From Symsagittifera roscoffensis (Eukaryota > Xenacoelomorpha > Acoela > Convolutidae): a stretch of 64,000 nucleotides of DNA. The notes below the pieces were generated by a model. The model was not told where the DNA came from. It was given only the letters and a program-made list of their open reading frames with translations, and made no database searches. This document shows, piece by piece, positions 45,895-56,449 of this stretch. Each line of letters starts with the position of its first letter. Within the stretch, counting starts at the first letter, position 1. The stretch covers positions 24,569,254 through 24,633,253 of the forward strand of contig NC_087065.1 of NCBI RefSeq assembly GCF_963678635.1, given 5' to 3'. The position numbers and the translations under genes are program-made.

Positions 45895-46460
45895 TCGATT
45901 GAAATTTTCATCTCAGATTTGATAGGGTAGTTTTTAAAAATAATCAAAAGTTTCTAAAAAAAAATGGTCAAAGTTCAAAAATTTGAATTTCCGAATTACA
46001 TAATTTTTCAAAATAAAATCAGGTCAAGGCCGGTAAAAAAAAGAAGATTCCAAAAACAGGGTTTCTAGATTGATCACCTAATTTGAGAATTGGCATGGTA
46101 TTTTTTGAGTAGAAACAATAAGTTTCCAAAAAAACGGTCAAAGTTTCAAAACATTCACTGGTTTGAAGATCAAAAATCTTTTTCTAAAAACTTGGCGTAG
46201 AAAATTTTATAGGTGAGCCCCCAACAACCTGCTTGGTTGATTAAATATACAATCTCAGATTTGGCTGGATAGTTATCGAGCAAAGTCGAAATAACGGTCA
46301 ACAAATCAGGTAGTTGACATTTCCGAGAATCATAGCTTTTTACTTACAAAAATGAAATGTGCGTAGCCGCTTATGAAGAGAGAGAGTTTGACCACTCTGC
46401 AATTTCGATTGAACCCAAAAATCCAGATTTGGCGGGTTAGTTTTTGTCAACAGAAAACAA
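45895..46460 (-). repeat. Array of a ~170-bp repeat, about four diverged copies
   Basis: A CAGATTTGGCxGGxTAGTTTT-type landmark recurs at about 45913, 46084, 46254 and 46423, so the spacing is about 170 bases. It is the reverse complement of the array at 47993-48660. Confidence 0.65.
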
Positions 46461-47125
46461 GGGATGCTTGTCAACAGTTCATTTCAAAAAATCACATTTT
46501 TTACAGAAATAGAAAAAGAAAAAAATTTTCTCAAGGCGCTTGAAAAGATTGAATATTTTCTTGCTGGGTTAAAACCGATTTTTCTCTGCTTTAGTAAAAA
46601 TTATCCTTCTATAATCCGCTTGCTGGCTTTTATACTCAAATTTTGAATAACAAAACATAACAAAATATTCAAAACGTTTTTTCTCGACACTGAGAACACT
46701 GTTTGAAATTACCGGTCAAATTATTTTCAATGTGATGTATTTTCCAATTTCTTGCAAAGGTTAAGTGTAATACCTAAATTTTTCTGGAATAAATCTAAAT
46801 TTTTTTAAATAAAACACCAAATTACAAAGTTTCTCCACAGTTTCAAGGGTCAGAATAAGAAAAATGATTCAAAGCCGGTGCTACTACAACATTTTCAAAC
46901 AAAGAATGAGAAGCGTGTTAAATCATCTGTAACAAGTTAAATAAAAAAAAGAAACGGAAATGAGATAGTTGTCACAATAAACGCATGAATTATTGATATT
47001 GCCTATTTCTTATTCCAAAAAGGGTTTGAAAAAAATGAAAAAAATGTTTCTGTAACTATTTTTATGTTGAGGTATAATTAACTAGCTCAAAGGTTGGTTC
47101 ATAACTTCACCTTTGGGATTATAGG
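46461..47125. other. AT-rich sequence between repeat array and hAT-like element
   Basis: A 60-codon frame at 46464-46646 has no natural composition. No gene or other repeat was recognised. Confidence 0.4.
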
Positions 47126-47534
47126 CAGAAGCGTACCTAAGATTTACTCGAGGAGGGCCGGCGGACTTTCAAAAAATTTCAAAAATTTTGTCGATTTTTT
47201 CTTTAGGTCGACTAAATTAATTTTCTGAGCTCTTTCACATCATTATTAAGACCCCATTTTGACCATATTTTCTGCGCCGCAGGCAAAATTCTGAAAAAAA
47301 AAACAAAAAAAGGCGTTCATAGGTACTTTTTTGAAAATGGTAACCAAAAAATTGCGTTTTTTTTGGCTGGATCTTCGCCCTCATATTAGTATATTCTGGC
47401 GCCGAAGGCGCTTTTAGAAAAGTTTTAGGGTCAGTAAAAAAACTCAAAATGGTACAAAGGGGATCCTTTGGGTCGGCAGGGGGCGAACCCTTGAGGGGGA
47501 CGTCCGCCACGCCCCTCCCCTAAATCCGCTGGTG
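47126..47534 (-). mobile_element. hAT-like non-autonomous element with 8-bp target duplication
   Basis: A reverse-oriented member of the CAGGGGCGGAT family: CAGAAGCGTACCTAAG at one end, CCTAAATCCGCTGGTG at the other. Internal GTCGACTAAATT, GGCGCCGAAGGCGC and CCTTTGGGTCGG blocks are present. The flanks ATTATAGG (47118-47125) and CTTATAGG (47535-47542) agree at seven of eight bases. It lies against the end of the exon candidate 47535-47767. Confidence 0.78.
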
Positions 47535-47767
47535 CTTATAGGCTAATTGAAATTTCAGGCTTGGCAGAAAAATCTCGGAAAACGAGCGGAGGCTAATTTT
47601 TTTCTCCGTTGCATCTCTGACCTGTTTTTGGACAAGAGAAAAATCTGTGTTCGCAACACAGTCGTCAAAGTAGACATAAAAAATTAACCGCCGTGAAAAA
47701 TGATCCTTCTTTTTAAAAAAAATACGATGTAAATTTTGAGAGTTACTCAATAAAACATGATGCTCCA
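47535..47767 (-). CDS. Exon candidate cut or bordered by a hAT-like insertion
   Basis: On the minus strand the acceptor-like CAATATTGCAG is followed at 47767 by about 77 open codons of natural composition (DHFSRRLIFYVYFDDCVANT, later SLRSFSEIFLPSLKFQLAYK). The frame continues up to the target duplication of the hAT-like element. A GTCAGA donor-like site lies after the codons QKQ at about 47620. It may be an upstream exon of the 41.7-42.9 kb gene, which has the same strand, but the gap prevents a connection. If the exon really runs into the element, it is disrupted. Confidence 0.35.
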
Positions 47768-47992
47768 CTGCAATATTGATATTTAAATTAAGAAAGTCAA
47801 AAACTATTAGGCAGTCGCTATGAAATCAAAAATATTGGCACTGGTTAATTTCTTAAAAATTGTTTGCAAAAAGTGGTGTTCTTCAACACATTAATTCCCG
47901 TTTGATTAAAACAGGTATCATGAAAATGTATGGGATTGGGTTTTTTTTTAATTTTTATTTTTAAGTCGCTTTCTTTCAAAAAATTAGTTTTT

Positions 47993-48660
47993 CTCGAAAA
48001 CTACTCCAACAATTTTCAAAAAAGTGGTAACAATGGAAGTTCCGCCCACTCTTTTGTGTGCCTGAATAATCCAATAGTCTCTTTTTACCTTACATCACTT
48101 TCAACGGCCTCCGAAAATGTGCGCGGGGAGAGTTGACCCAAATTTTTTTAAAAGATTTTCTCAAAAACTACCGTCTCAAATCTAAAATTCTAAGTTTAAC
48201 GGAAAGAAAATGTTGCGGAAAACACTTTTGCATTGCGACTACGTCCAATTTTTTTACACAAAAAGTTATGGCCCTCGAAAAAGTCAAAGTTTCGATTTTT
48301 TGACCGTTTTTTAACTCTTTTCGACTTTTCTCAAAAACTACCATCCCAAATCTGAGATTTTAGTTTCAACCGAAAGCATTGGTTATGAGAAATTCTCCTG
48401 CATAAACAGTGACGCCCAATTTTTTTGCACAAAAAGTTATCGCCCTCGGGAAAATCGAAATTTCGCCTTTTGACCTATTTTTTGAAGCTTTTAGGTTTTT
48501 TTCAAAAACTACTCACCCAAATCTGAGGTTTTGGTTTCAATGGATAGCACGGGTTGTGAGAGTTTTGCCTGCACAAGCAGTTTAGCTCAATTTTTATACA
48601 CAAAAAGTTATGTCGCTCCGAAACTCAACACATTTTTTTACCGTTTTCGAAACTCGAAAG
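47993..48660 (+). repeat. Array of a ~170-bp repeat, about four copies
   Basis: CTCAAAAACTACC-type landmarks recur at about 47993, 48161, 48331 and 48502, each followed by AAATCTGAGxTTT and CACAAAAAGTTAT strings. It is the inverted partner of 45895-46460. Confidence 0.75.
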
Positions 48661-50227
48661 TTATCCTGCCAAATCTAACTAAAAAAATTCACTCCTAGTT
48701 ATTTTATTATAGAACCAACTGATGTTTTGGATGAAGTCCAGTTTTTGAAAGTTTACCTTTCCCTTACGCATCAGTTTAAAAAATTCAAAAATTATCAAAC
48801 AGGTGTTTCCTGCTTTAGCTGGCCTCTAGTTGAGTTTAGGTCCGAGGTGGCTTTCTCATAGACTAATTTCGGATAAAGTTCACCGTCTGTTCGTCACGCT
48901 ATCTTATTTTTGGCCGGATAGATTCGTGAAACTTCTTAGTCTAATACTTATCCTTATCTTTCTCTAATATTTCTTAGTCTCAATGGATCTAGTATATACT
49001 GGTATTCTTGCGATGTTAGAAGAGAGAAGGAAGCAACTGATTACAATCTGAAGTATATTTTCTCTGCCTGAAATTATGAATAGTTTCAGCTTTACATTTT
49101 ATCGTATAGTTCTAAATAATTAACAGTGATAAGTATCAAGGTATTCCATAAATACTTGTTTTAAACTGGTTCCATAATGTTCTCGAACTCATTTAAAAAA
49201 ACGAGTTTATAAGAACGTAATGTGAGGTTCGAACGCAACACTGCAAATTGCGCCACTACAAAATGAACCGACAATTTTCTGTGGAGAACGAGAAACAAAA
49301 AAATTTAAGACAACATTTAACATAATCTGAATTGATAAACTCAAAAATATTTGAAATAAACTTTCAACGTAATGGTCGTGAAAAGGTCAGATATGCTAAA
49401 ATAACTAAATCAATGACACTGATTATATATTTGTCAGACATTTTGTCAACAAAAACTCAATAATTCAACTGGATGATACTTGATAAACGCAAACGTTATC
49501 AGTAACCTTGCTAAACCATTTTGAAAAACTATTTTTTCTTGTTTCAATTTAATCTGTTTTGCTATATTTTATGCAAGCACTAAGAATTGATTCGCACAAG
49601 GAATATACTGCTCCAATCTTTGAAAAAACGATTTAGAAAAAGTAGTTATTTAAAAAAGAGAGAGAGAGAGAGATTTGATCAGCCTAGTTGTTAGCTGATC
49701 TGTGTATCCTCTTAGTCTTCAGTCCTCAGCGGTAACTTTTTTTCAACGTTTTTCATGATACTGCGAGGATGTTTTCAAAATACCTTCGAGGAATCCATAC
49801 CACAACTTAATCTGTTCAAATTTGATATCCTCCTCTAATTGTAAGAACGGTCGTTGAGGTAAGAACTTGGGCCTTTTTGGCTTTCAATTTTTCAGCCGAT
49901 TCTAAAAAATCATCAACTCTCAGTTGTCCAAGTTATTAATATTCGAACTATTGCACAGGTCAGGCCTCTTCTTAGCGAAAACTTCCTAAGGCTAATCCGA
50001 AGACAATTGGTCGCAAGCGCTTATTTATACCAATTTTATATGGCAAAAATTGCGCCAAATGTCAAACAGGCAAGCACTTTTTTGATAGTGCTGCTATCTT
50101 AACATCAAGCAAGAGTATAAAGGCCAATTATATCACTATTATTGAATAAAATACTATATTGAAACCAACGGAAAGTATCGATAAGTCCACAAAATCATCT
50201 AAATCTAAACCGCTGCTACAATGCCGG
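48661..50227. other. AT-rich sequence with a GA microsatellite; no clear gene
   Basis: A (GA)n run lies at 49657-49673. Around 49790-49980 the minus strand shows two protein-like pieces in different frames (including FLESAEKLKAKKAQVLTS and EEDIKFEQIKLWYGFLEG). This suggests a decayed exon or two short exons, but I found no consistent splice model. Nothing else was seen. Confidence 0.4.
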
Positions 50228-50539
50228 ACCCTAAAAAAATTTCTAAAGGTGCCTTGGGCGTCAACATTCACTAATTTGAGGGGGAAGCGCGCGCCGAAAA
50301 ATCGCAACTTTTCGGTCAAAATTTTCCAAAACGTACCTAAAAACGCCTTTTTTTTGGACTGCTTTTTCAAAACTTTGCCTGCGGCGCAGAAAATTTAGCC
50401 CAAACAGTGTCTTTTTAGAGCTTTAGGAGGGCTCTGAAAATCAATTTGGTCGACCTTAAGAAGTCGATAAAATTTTCAAAAAAAATTAGAAAATCGCCCC
50501 CCCCCCCCCCCCCCTCGAAAAATCCTAGATCCGCCCCTG
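50228..50539 (+). mobile_element. hAT-like non-autonomous element, 5'-truncated
   Basis: The right end CCTAGATCCGCCCCTG (50524-50539) and the interior GGGGGAAGCGCGCGCCGAAA and CTGCGGCGCAG blocks place it in the family. It contains a run of 18 C (about 50497-50514). Confidence 0.7.
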
Positions 50540-50967
50540 TCGAGAGTTGAGAATTTTCAGCTAATCAGAATCGAGAATTTTGCATGCAGCGCGTACATAA
50601 ACTCGCCGGCCATCAGTATTTTTGGAGGACACATTTTTTTATAAACTCGCCGGCGATGCAGACACTTTTGGTGATCAGTTCATTTGGAATTTGGGGAGGG
50701 TGAGCTCGGAAATCAAGTAGGTTGCTTTTTTAAAAACCGACGAGATTCCCTTAAAGTTTCTCTCCATTTTCTTTCTCTCACGCAAACATCAGAGATCGCA
50801 CGTTGAAAACAGTTTTTTCAACCAAATTAACTGCTTACTCAATTTTGTCACACAACATATTCTTTACTCGTAAACATAAGTTTAATTTTCCATTCACGGA
50901 AAAACTTCATAAGTTGTTGTTCGAGATGTGTGGTATACGACTAAAGGCATTTTTTTTCATAATGCAG
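50540..50967. other. Intergenic or intronic sequence before the exon candidate
   Basis: Two ACTCGCCGGC(C/G)AT strings lie near 50603 and 50646. No coding region is supported. Confidence 0.4.
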
Positions 50968-51295
50968 GCTTTTTGGAACAAAACTACCGAAACTTCAAAA
51001 ATCAAATTTGTTTCATTTCATCTCAGACAAGCTCTTTGTTTGCAAGTCTGGCTGCAACAAAAGGGAACTCGATTTGATATTTGCAGTATTTGGCGGAAAA
51101 TTGAATTCCCCTTTCGGAATCTCTGAAGCAAATTGGCAACAGATTTCAGATCTGCTTGAGTTGCTTTTAAATGCCTTCTTTCGGGGACAAAAAGTTGGTG
51201 TTGGTATACGTTTACTTACATGTACAGAAAAAGCACTTCGAAACGTTTCAGGCGACACAAAGTCTTTCCTTATTCATAAAAACAGACAAGTCTAA
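50968..51295 (+). CDS. Putative terminal exon, weakly PC4/Sub1-like
   Basis: The acceptor TTTTTTTCATAATGCAG is followed at 50968 by a phase-1 frame of 109 codons to TAA 51293-51295, with natural composition. Residues about 28-75 (ELDLIFAVFGGKLNSPFGIS, then EANWQQISDLLELLLNAF) have the order of a PC4/Sub1 single-strand-DNA-binding fold: a beta strand with FGGKL, then a turn with GIS, then a helix led by W. The resemblance is only by eye. No upstream exon was located. An ATG-led frame starts at 51008. Confidence 0.4.
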
Positions 51296-51810
51296 TCCAA
51301 AAGTGATGTAATTTAAGTTAAACTCAAAACAAACGACGTAATTTTAAATGAAGGCAGAATAGAATGACTAGTTTGGGTTTGGGTCTTTCGGGTGGCATAT
51401 AGTACCATCAAATATTGAATTTAATGGCAGAAAAACTGTTTTTGAAAATATCAATTAAGGCAGACAAGTATTGAAGTTTTATTTGATTATTGGTATGTTT
51501 TTTGAGGCATATCTGTTTGTTTTTATTTCTTGTGCCGCCTATGTTTCAAAGCAAATTCAAAAGCGTGAACAATTCCACAAGTATAATTTCAGTTGGTATT
51601 TTTCTTAGTTTACTTACTTGGCAAAGTTGTCCGAAGCGTGACTTTTCCTCTTGTGAGATGTCTGATCTAAACAATGAAAACCAAAATGATGACGTAAGCA
51701 AAAACATTATTGGAGTGAAACACACACACTTCAAAAACTACAGGATCAGAATGTTAATCAGTTTGATAATAGAACTTACTTATATAGTTCAAAGTAAAGT
51801 TGACATATAG

Positions 51811-52037
51811 CCACTCCACAAAATTTTAAAGCCAGAAAATATACGCTGGCAGATGAGGAAATTGCAGAGAAACTTTTGATCGGAGCTATTTTTGCAAAAA
51901 TCAATCTCAAAAGTCTGATTGTTTTAGGAGAAAAAACTTTTAGCGTGTGGTGCGAGCTGACCGGATTCAGTTTATTACCTTCACTAAAAAAACATTTATC
52001 GCATGTTTTGGATCAACCGCACAATCTACTTCTCTAA
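51811..52037 (+). CDS. Putative terminal exon, unidentified (74 codons)
   Basis: After a GACATATAG acceptor-like string, a phase-2 frame without ATG runs to TAA 52035-52037. Its composition is natural and helical (KYTLADEEIAEKLLIGAIF, KINLKSLIVLGEKTFSVWCE). An upstream mini-exon with ATG (51658-51693, MSDLNNENQNDD) ends in a good GTAAGC donor but in a different phase, so the two cannot be joined directly. Function unknown. Stranded exon or pseudogene are both possible. Confidence 0.35.
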
Positions 52038-52783
52038 GTGGCCTTCCGTAGAATGTCTTCTCCGAGCCATTATTAATTCTAAAAACTGATTAAGTATGAT
52101 TATGTTTTTCGAACAAAACGCAAAAAAAAATTGGTTTTCCCAATAATTCGAATATTGTCAATGACCTTAAATAATGTATTTTCAATCGATTTTCTTTAAC
52201 AAAATTTAATTTTGTATCAATCTAGGGTACACTCACAGTTATTTTCTGAAAAATTCATGCTTTTTGTCCCCTAACTCAATTGGCGGGGGGGGGGGGGGAG
52301 GCGAAATGTACGGTTGATCCTTTATTTTGAGTTTTTCATTCAGTTATTCCTACCCCCTCTAAATAATGAAAAGTCAAGATCAAAATTTTTGTTGAAAATT
52401 TAGACTGATATTATTGAAAAATACTGGTTATCAAAATGGAGCAGGCGAAAACGAAGCGATTTTAAGCAAACTTAGCTTCAATCAGGTCGTTTTTCCTGTT
52501 TTTCTTTTGCCGCTTTCTTTTCTTAATTTCACAAGCAGGAATATATATTCGTTCTGAACTGCCATTTATTTCCCATTTTTGCAGTTGTTCGATTCGATTA
52601 AAGGCTCTGTATATCAGTTTTATTTTGCGTTTCGTATTAATATCGACCGGATTTTGTTAGAAAAAAAAACATTTTTTTATCATACAAGGGGATTTTATCG
52701 AAAAGACCCGTTATCCCTTCATTTTTGCTACCAGTGTATAATACAAATTATTTGACCTCATCTGAATTCTATATGAGGTACCT
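52038..52783. other. AT-rich sequence with a G run
   Basis: A run of 15 G lies at about 52284-52298. No gene was seen. Confidence 0.4.
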
Positions 52784-53080
52784 GAACAATTTCTAAGACG
52801 GATTTAATCTCGATTACACGTTAATAGCGCGAAACACATCGCGCGTTAATTGGCCCAAAAAGGCAAAAATGGCAATATTTAAATCCGCATAATTTTACGA
52901 AAATTAATCACAGGTGAAAAATCTCTTCAAATTTAAGCTCAGGACTACAATAGTTTTCGAACGATATGCAAAAGTTTTGTCAAAAATGGCTAGTTAAAAA
53001 GTCGAAATTCGTCTGAAGAACAAAAACAACCACCCCGAGCACAAATATTTCGTTATTTTCGTTACGCAAGTCGGAACATT
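52784..53080. repeat. Truncated unit of the TGTTCCGACT foldback family
   Basis: It has the ACAATTTCTAAGACGGATT start, the GCGCGAAACACATCGCGCG block and the AAGTCGGAACATT end seen in the 43-44.7 kb and 56-58.7 kb elements. It lacks the outer part. Confidence 0.75.
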
Positions 53081-53083
53081 AAG

Positions 53084-53760
53084 GCTAATCACACTGACAA
53101 ATATGAATTGAGATTAACTTCAGCATGAGAAATTATGTAGATTAAATTGAGATCGATACAGTTTTTACAAAGTACGTTGATTAAACAGAAAAATTAGTAT
53201 CGATTAGGATCAGTTTTAAATCTATTTAAGTTGATCTTAATCCTGAGCTGAAAAATTGATCCAAAACGATTTTAAATTGCTTAAATCATTTTTTAACCTT
53301 TTTTTAAATCAAATTTTGGAATAAGGAAAAACGACTAAAAAGGTTTAATACGCGTCGGTAACATAACCGTTAATGTCACTAATATATTTACGCCAACATA
53401 TTAATGATAAATTACAAAAAGCTTACCCGTCAAAATTGCCCATCAAATCATCGGGAAGAAAAAATGAATGTTTCATCAAGGTTAGAAAACTTTCATGCTC
53501 AGATTGAGATTGAACGGCATGTAATTATTCATGTGGCTTATAAACCATAGTAAATTTTCATTTTTTCTTACATCCATTTATTTCCCATCTACGGAAAAAA
53601 AAACTGTTGATCGATTTCATAGATATTTTTTTGTGAATCGAAAAAATTAGTAGTGGCTTTTGGGAACTTTTTTTTATCCAGATCAAGTTTTTCAATAACT
53701 TAAGCGTTTTTTTTGAAAACTAAACTGTTTTGATTAAATTAATGCACGAAATGCCAGTGT
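53084..53760. mobile_element. Terminal-repeat element related to the 1160-bp GATCGATTT element
   Basis: It begins near AATCACACTGACAAAT and ends near AAATGCCAGTGTGAT, imperfect inverted termini like CCGCACTGACA of 57162-58321. Inside are GATCGAT, TTTAAATC and GTACGTTGATTAAA strings shared with that element. It is more diverged, without a clear target duplication. Confidence 0.5.
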
Positions 53761-53769
53761 GATACCTTG

Positions 53770-54892
53770 GATGTTTCTTCAGTCGCTTCGTTGACTTGTT
53801 GGGATCTGCGCATTCGGGCGAAATGGTTCGGTTTGTGGCACCCTTTGCACATCTTACCCATCGCTGGACAATTACGTAGATGTCTTTCCACAAAGGATTT
53901 GCCGCATCTTGTACATTTTTTCTGATCTGCCCGGTTGTTGGGGTTACTCTTCGCGTACCATGTTTTTCGTTTAAATGGCTCTCTGGTAGATCTCCATGAT
54001 GGGTTCTTGTTTTATTTTTATTTGTGATCCCATTCGATTAGACCTCCTGCACCTGCAGTGTTTGTGTATGACTTCTGGGATGCTTGTGCCGTCTATTTGC
54101 TTTGTTCAAGCTTTATCGCTCTTTTTAAAACTTCATCCGGGGGAAAAGTTTCGAACGTCAATGAATCCTGTAGAGCTGCACTTTTCATTCTGGAAATGAA
54201 TAGGTCCTGAACTAATTCATCTTCTAATGTGCCTAGCTCCGCCTTTGCTGCTTGTGCAGTTAAAGCAGCATGAAATGATTCCAGCGTCTTGCCTGATTCT
54301 TGTGTTCTTGTGAGTAGATGTCTTTCGTACGTTATACTTAACGTACGAGTAGATGTCTTTCGTACGTTATATCTTTCGTACGTTATACTTTTCGTTTTTT
54401 CAAATGCGATTTTTGCTAGAGCCACCAAATCTCTAAAATCTAGTTTTGACACTTCTGTGTGAGGATTTTTCTGGACAAATCTTTTTTCCCCTCCGTTCCT
54501 AAGGCAAGGAATAGCCTCGAGGCGATGCGTTTCCGGACTTCGTTGTAGAACACGTTGTGTCCCACTTTTGGTCCACGCTCCTTTCTTTCTTCGTTTTCCA
54601 ACACGACTTTGTCCCTTAGTGATCTGTCCCTCGCTTCCCGATCCGTAGTAGCTTGTTCAGTTTCGTTTTGTCTAGGTGTCTCTGGCCGTGGCATTGGTTC
54701 TTCTATGACTGGTTTTGGGTCCTCAAGCAACACTTCCGGATTCACGTTCTCTTTTACTGTAACAGCTAGGAGAAATTGGTCCAACCAGATTTTAAAATTC
54801 CATGGTGGCTCTGAATTTGCCGAGGTCCAAAACACAGGAATTCTCTTGTCTTTGCGATTATTTTGGGACAAAAATCCTGCTGGCTGCGCCAT
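53770..54892 (-). pseudogene. gag: Second gypsy-type element: gag gene, truncated and frameshifted
   Basis: On the minus strand gag begins M-A-Q-P at 54890-54892, the ATG again formed at the LTR/primer-site junction. It runs in frame to about 54440 (WTSANSEPPWNFKIWLDQFL is near the N terminus). It continues in a second frame at 54452-54093 with a gag capsid-type helix region (LESFHAALTAQAAKAELG, LVQDLFISRMK). A third frame near 53960-53800 gives two zinc knuckles (CTRCGKS..HLRNC and CKGCHKPNHFAR). Small tandem duplications of CGTACGTTATA (54330-54390) have expanded the middle. Protease, RT and integrase are absent, so the copy is 3'-truncated. Confidence 0.8.
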
Positions 54893-55121
54893 GTGATACC
54901 TCGATGTCCAGACTTTGTAAGTATAACAAAAGATAGATCTCAAAGTTTTTAATTCACTTGAAACCGTATTTTATGTTTTCTGTTTTAACGCTCTTTTCTA
55001 GATAACTGAGCTCCATAGCGTAGTACGGTAACCTGCTCTTTTTATGTGCAGATTTAGGTCGACAGATACTGACCTTGAAATAGTACTAAACCTATAAATA
55101 CATACATACATAACATAGTCA
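54893..55121 (-). repeat. Probable 5' LTR of the second gypsy-type element
   Basis: Immediately upstream of the TGGCGCAGCC primer site the minus-strand sequence ends ATCACA. A start at AGTGACTATG (about 55121) gives about 230 bases, close to the 216 bases of the other element, with a TATTTATAG TATA-like string inside. There is no second LTR for comparison, so the left boundary is inferred. Confidence 0.45.
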
Positions 55122-55123
55122 CT

Positions 55124-55662
55124 CCCTCAAGGTTAATGTAATGTGGTTGCAGCTGCAGCTACTATACCACAGCCAGGTAAACATATAGTATGTTCAATGT
55201 TGCACGTTCGAAGGTTCTTTTCCGTGCTATAAATAGGGTTAACGGCCTGTAATTGCTAATATAAAGTACCTTTTTCTCTAATTTTCTTCATAAAGAATAG
55301 ACAGCGACTTTGGTGAAAGACCTGGGAACTGAGGAAAAATTGCAGGGTTTTTTCTACTCCGATTTTAGATATTTCAAACCAAACTAAACCGACACTAAAA
55401 TCTAAATAATCTGATTGAGTGTCGCCAGAAAGTGATTTGATTTTTTTTTATATTTATTTTTGTAAAAAAACTACAGCAAAACTGACAAATTCGAATTTTT
55501 GAATTTTACTTCATTTTAGCTTTTATTAATAATTTCGTACAACTTTTCAACTAGCTCACACAAGCTAAAAAAAACAAACCAAAATTCAGAGAACAAATTT
55601 AGAATGCATGCTTGATCTTTTTTCTTCAACGTACGGATATCGTTGTTTAAAACTGATCGAAT
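55124..55662. other. AT-rich sequence without a recognisable gene
   Basis: No coding frame was seen. A purine-rich TTGAGGGAG (minus strand) directly abuts the inferred LTR start. Confidence 0.4.
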
Positions 55663-55749
55663 AGCTTTTCATTCACTTGTTTTCTGACGCAAACTTTGCA
55701 ACCATAAATATTGGTCAAACGAGCTAGAGTGATTTACCACAATGAAGTA

Positions 55750-56215
55750 CAGTGCTGATTTAAATTAACCGGACAAAACGTGTTAAACTTGAAAAAAAAA
55801 TGCAAACCGTTTAAAAATTGTTTTTAAATAAAAAATTGGTATTTTATATAGTAAAAACGACCTTTTTTGTCTATCAAGCAAAAATAAATTAATTTATACA
55901 ATGTTTTGGAGAATATACCCTTCTTAAAGTTTATTGGGCTACGTAAGGGGCTCACTTTGATATAATTATGGCTGTGATCGAATGGGTACTTTTGGCGTAA
56001 TTTTTAATTAACTAAGAAAAGCCAAAATGACTCATTTTTGGGGTAAAATTTTGGGCCCGAATTTCGCAAAACAAATTACACCATAATAATTCTGCTAAAA
56101 TTTTAAGCAAGTTTTGTCCTCATAATTTTTCTCCTAAACTCAACCCAATTTGAGAAAAACGCGTTTTAAATTTCAAGTTTAACACGTTTTGTCCGGTTAA
56201 TTTAAATCAGCACTG
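55750..56215. mobile_element. Tc1/mariner-like MITE, 466 bp, TA target duplication
   Basis: It begins CAGTGCTGATTTAAATTAAC and ends with the reverse complement; the inverted termini extend to about 45 bases. It is flanked by TA on both sides (55748-55749, 56216-56217). CAGTG termini at TA are typical of the Tc1/mariner group. No transposase frame is present. Confidence 0.85.
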
Positions 56216-56449
56216 TACTTTCAGACGTCATTTGAGCTCCAATAAACATCGTCGACGACGATGGAATATTTCTGTTATTTTGGAAAATCATCTGCTGCTT
56301 GCAAAACAAACCGCAGCTGATCTTGTTTTAATGGAAAACTATATTTTAATGGAAAATAGTTCGTGAGAATTTGGTTCGTGCTCACCATACCCTACAAAAG
56401 TCTCGCAACTAGATCAAAATTCTATATGAACAATCTGAATAGTTCTTTT

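Noticed and set aside
54555-54896. Plus-strand frame of 113 codons
   Set aside because: Antisense to the gag N-terminal region, which has the primer site and M-A-Q-P start.
55121-55133. Polypurine tract marking a 3' LTR next to the second gypsy element
   Set aside because: The purine run abuts the inferred LTR start, but the same LTR is followed by a primer site and gag, so it is a 5' LTR. The tract is probably coincidental.
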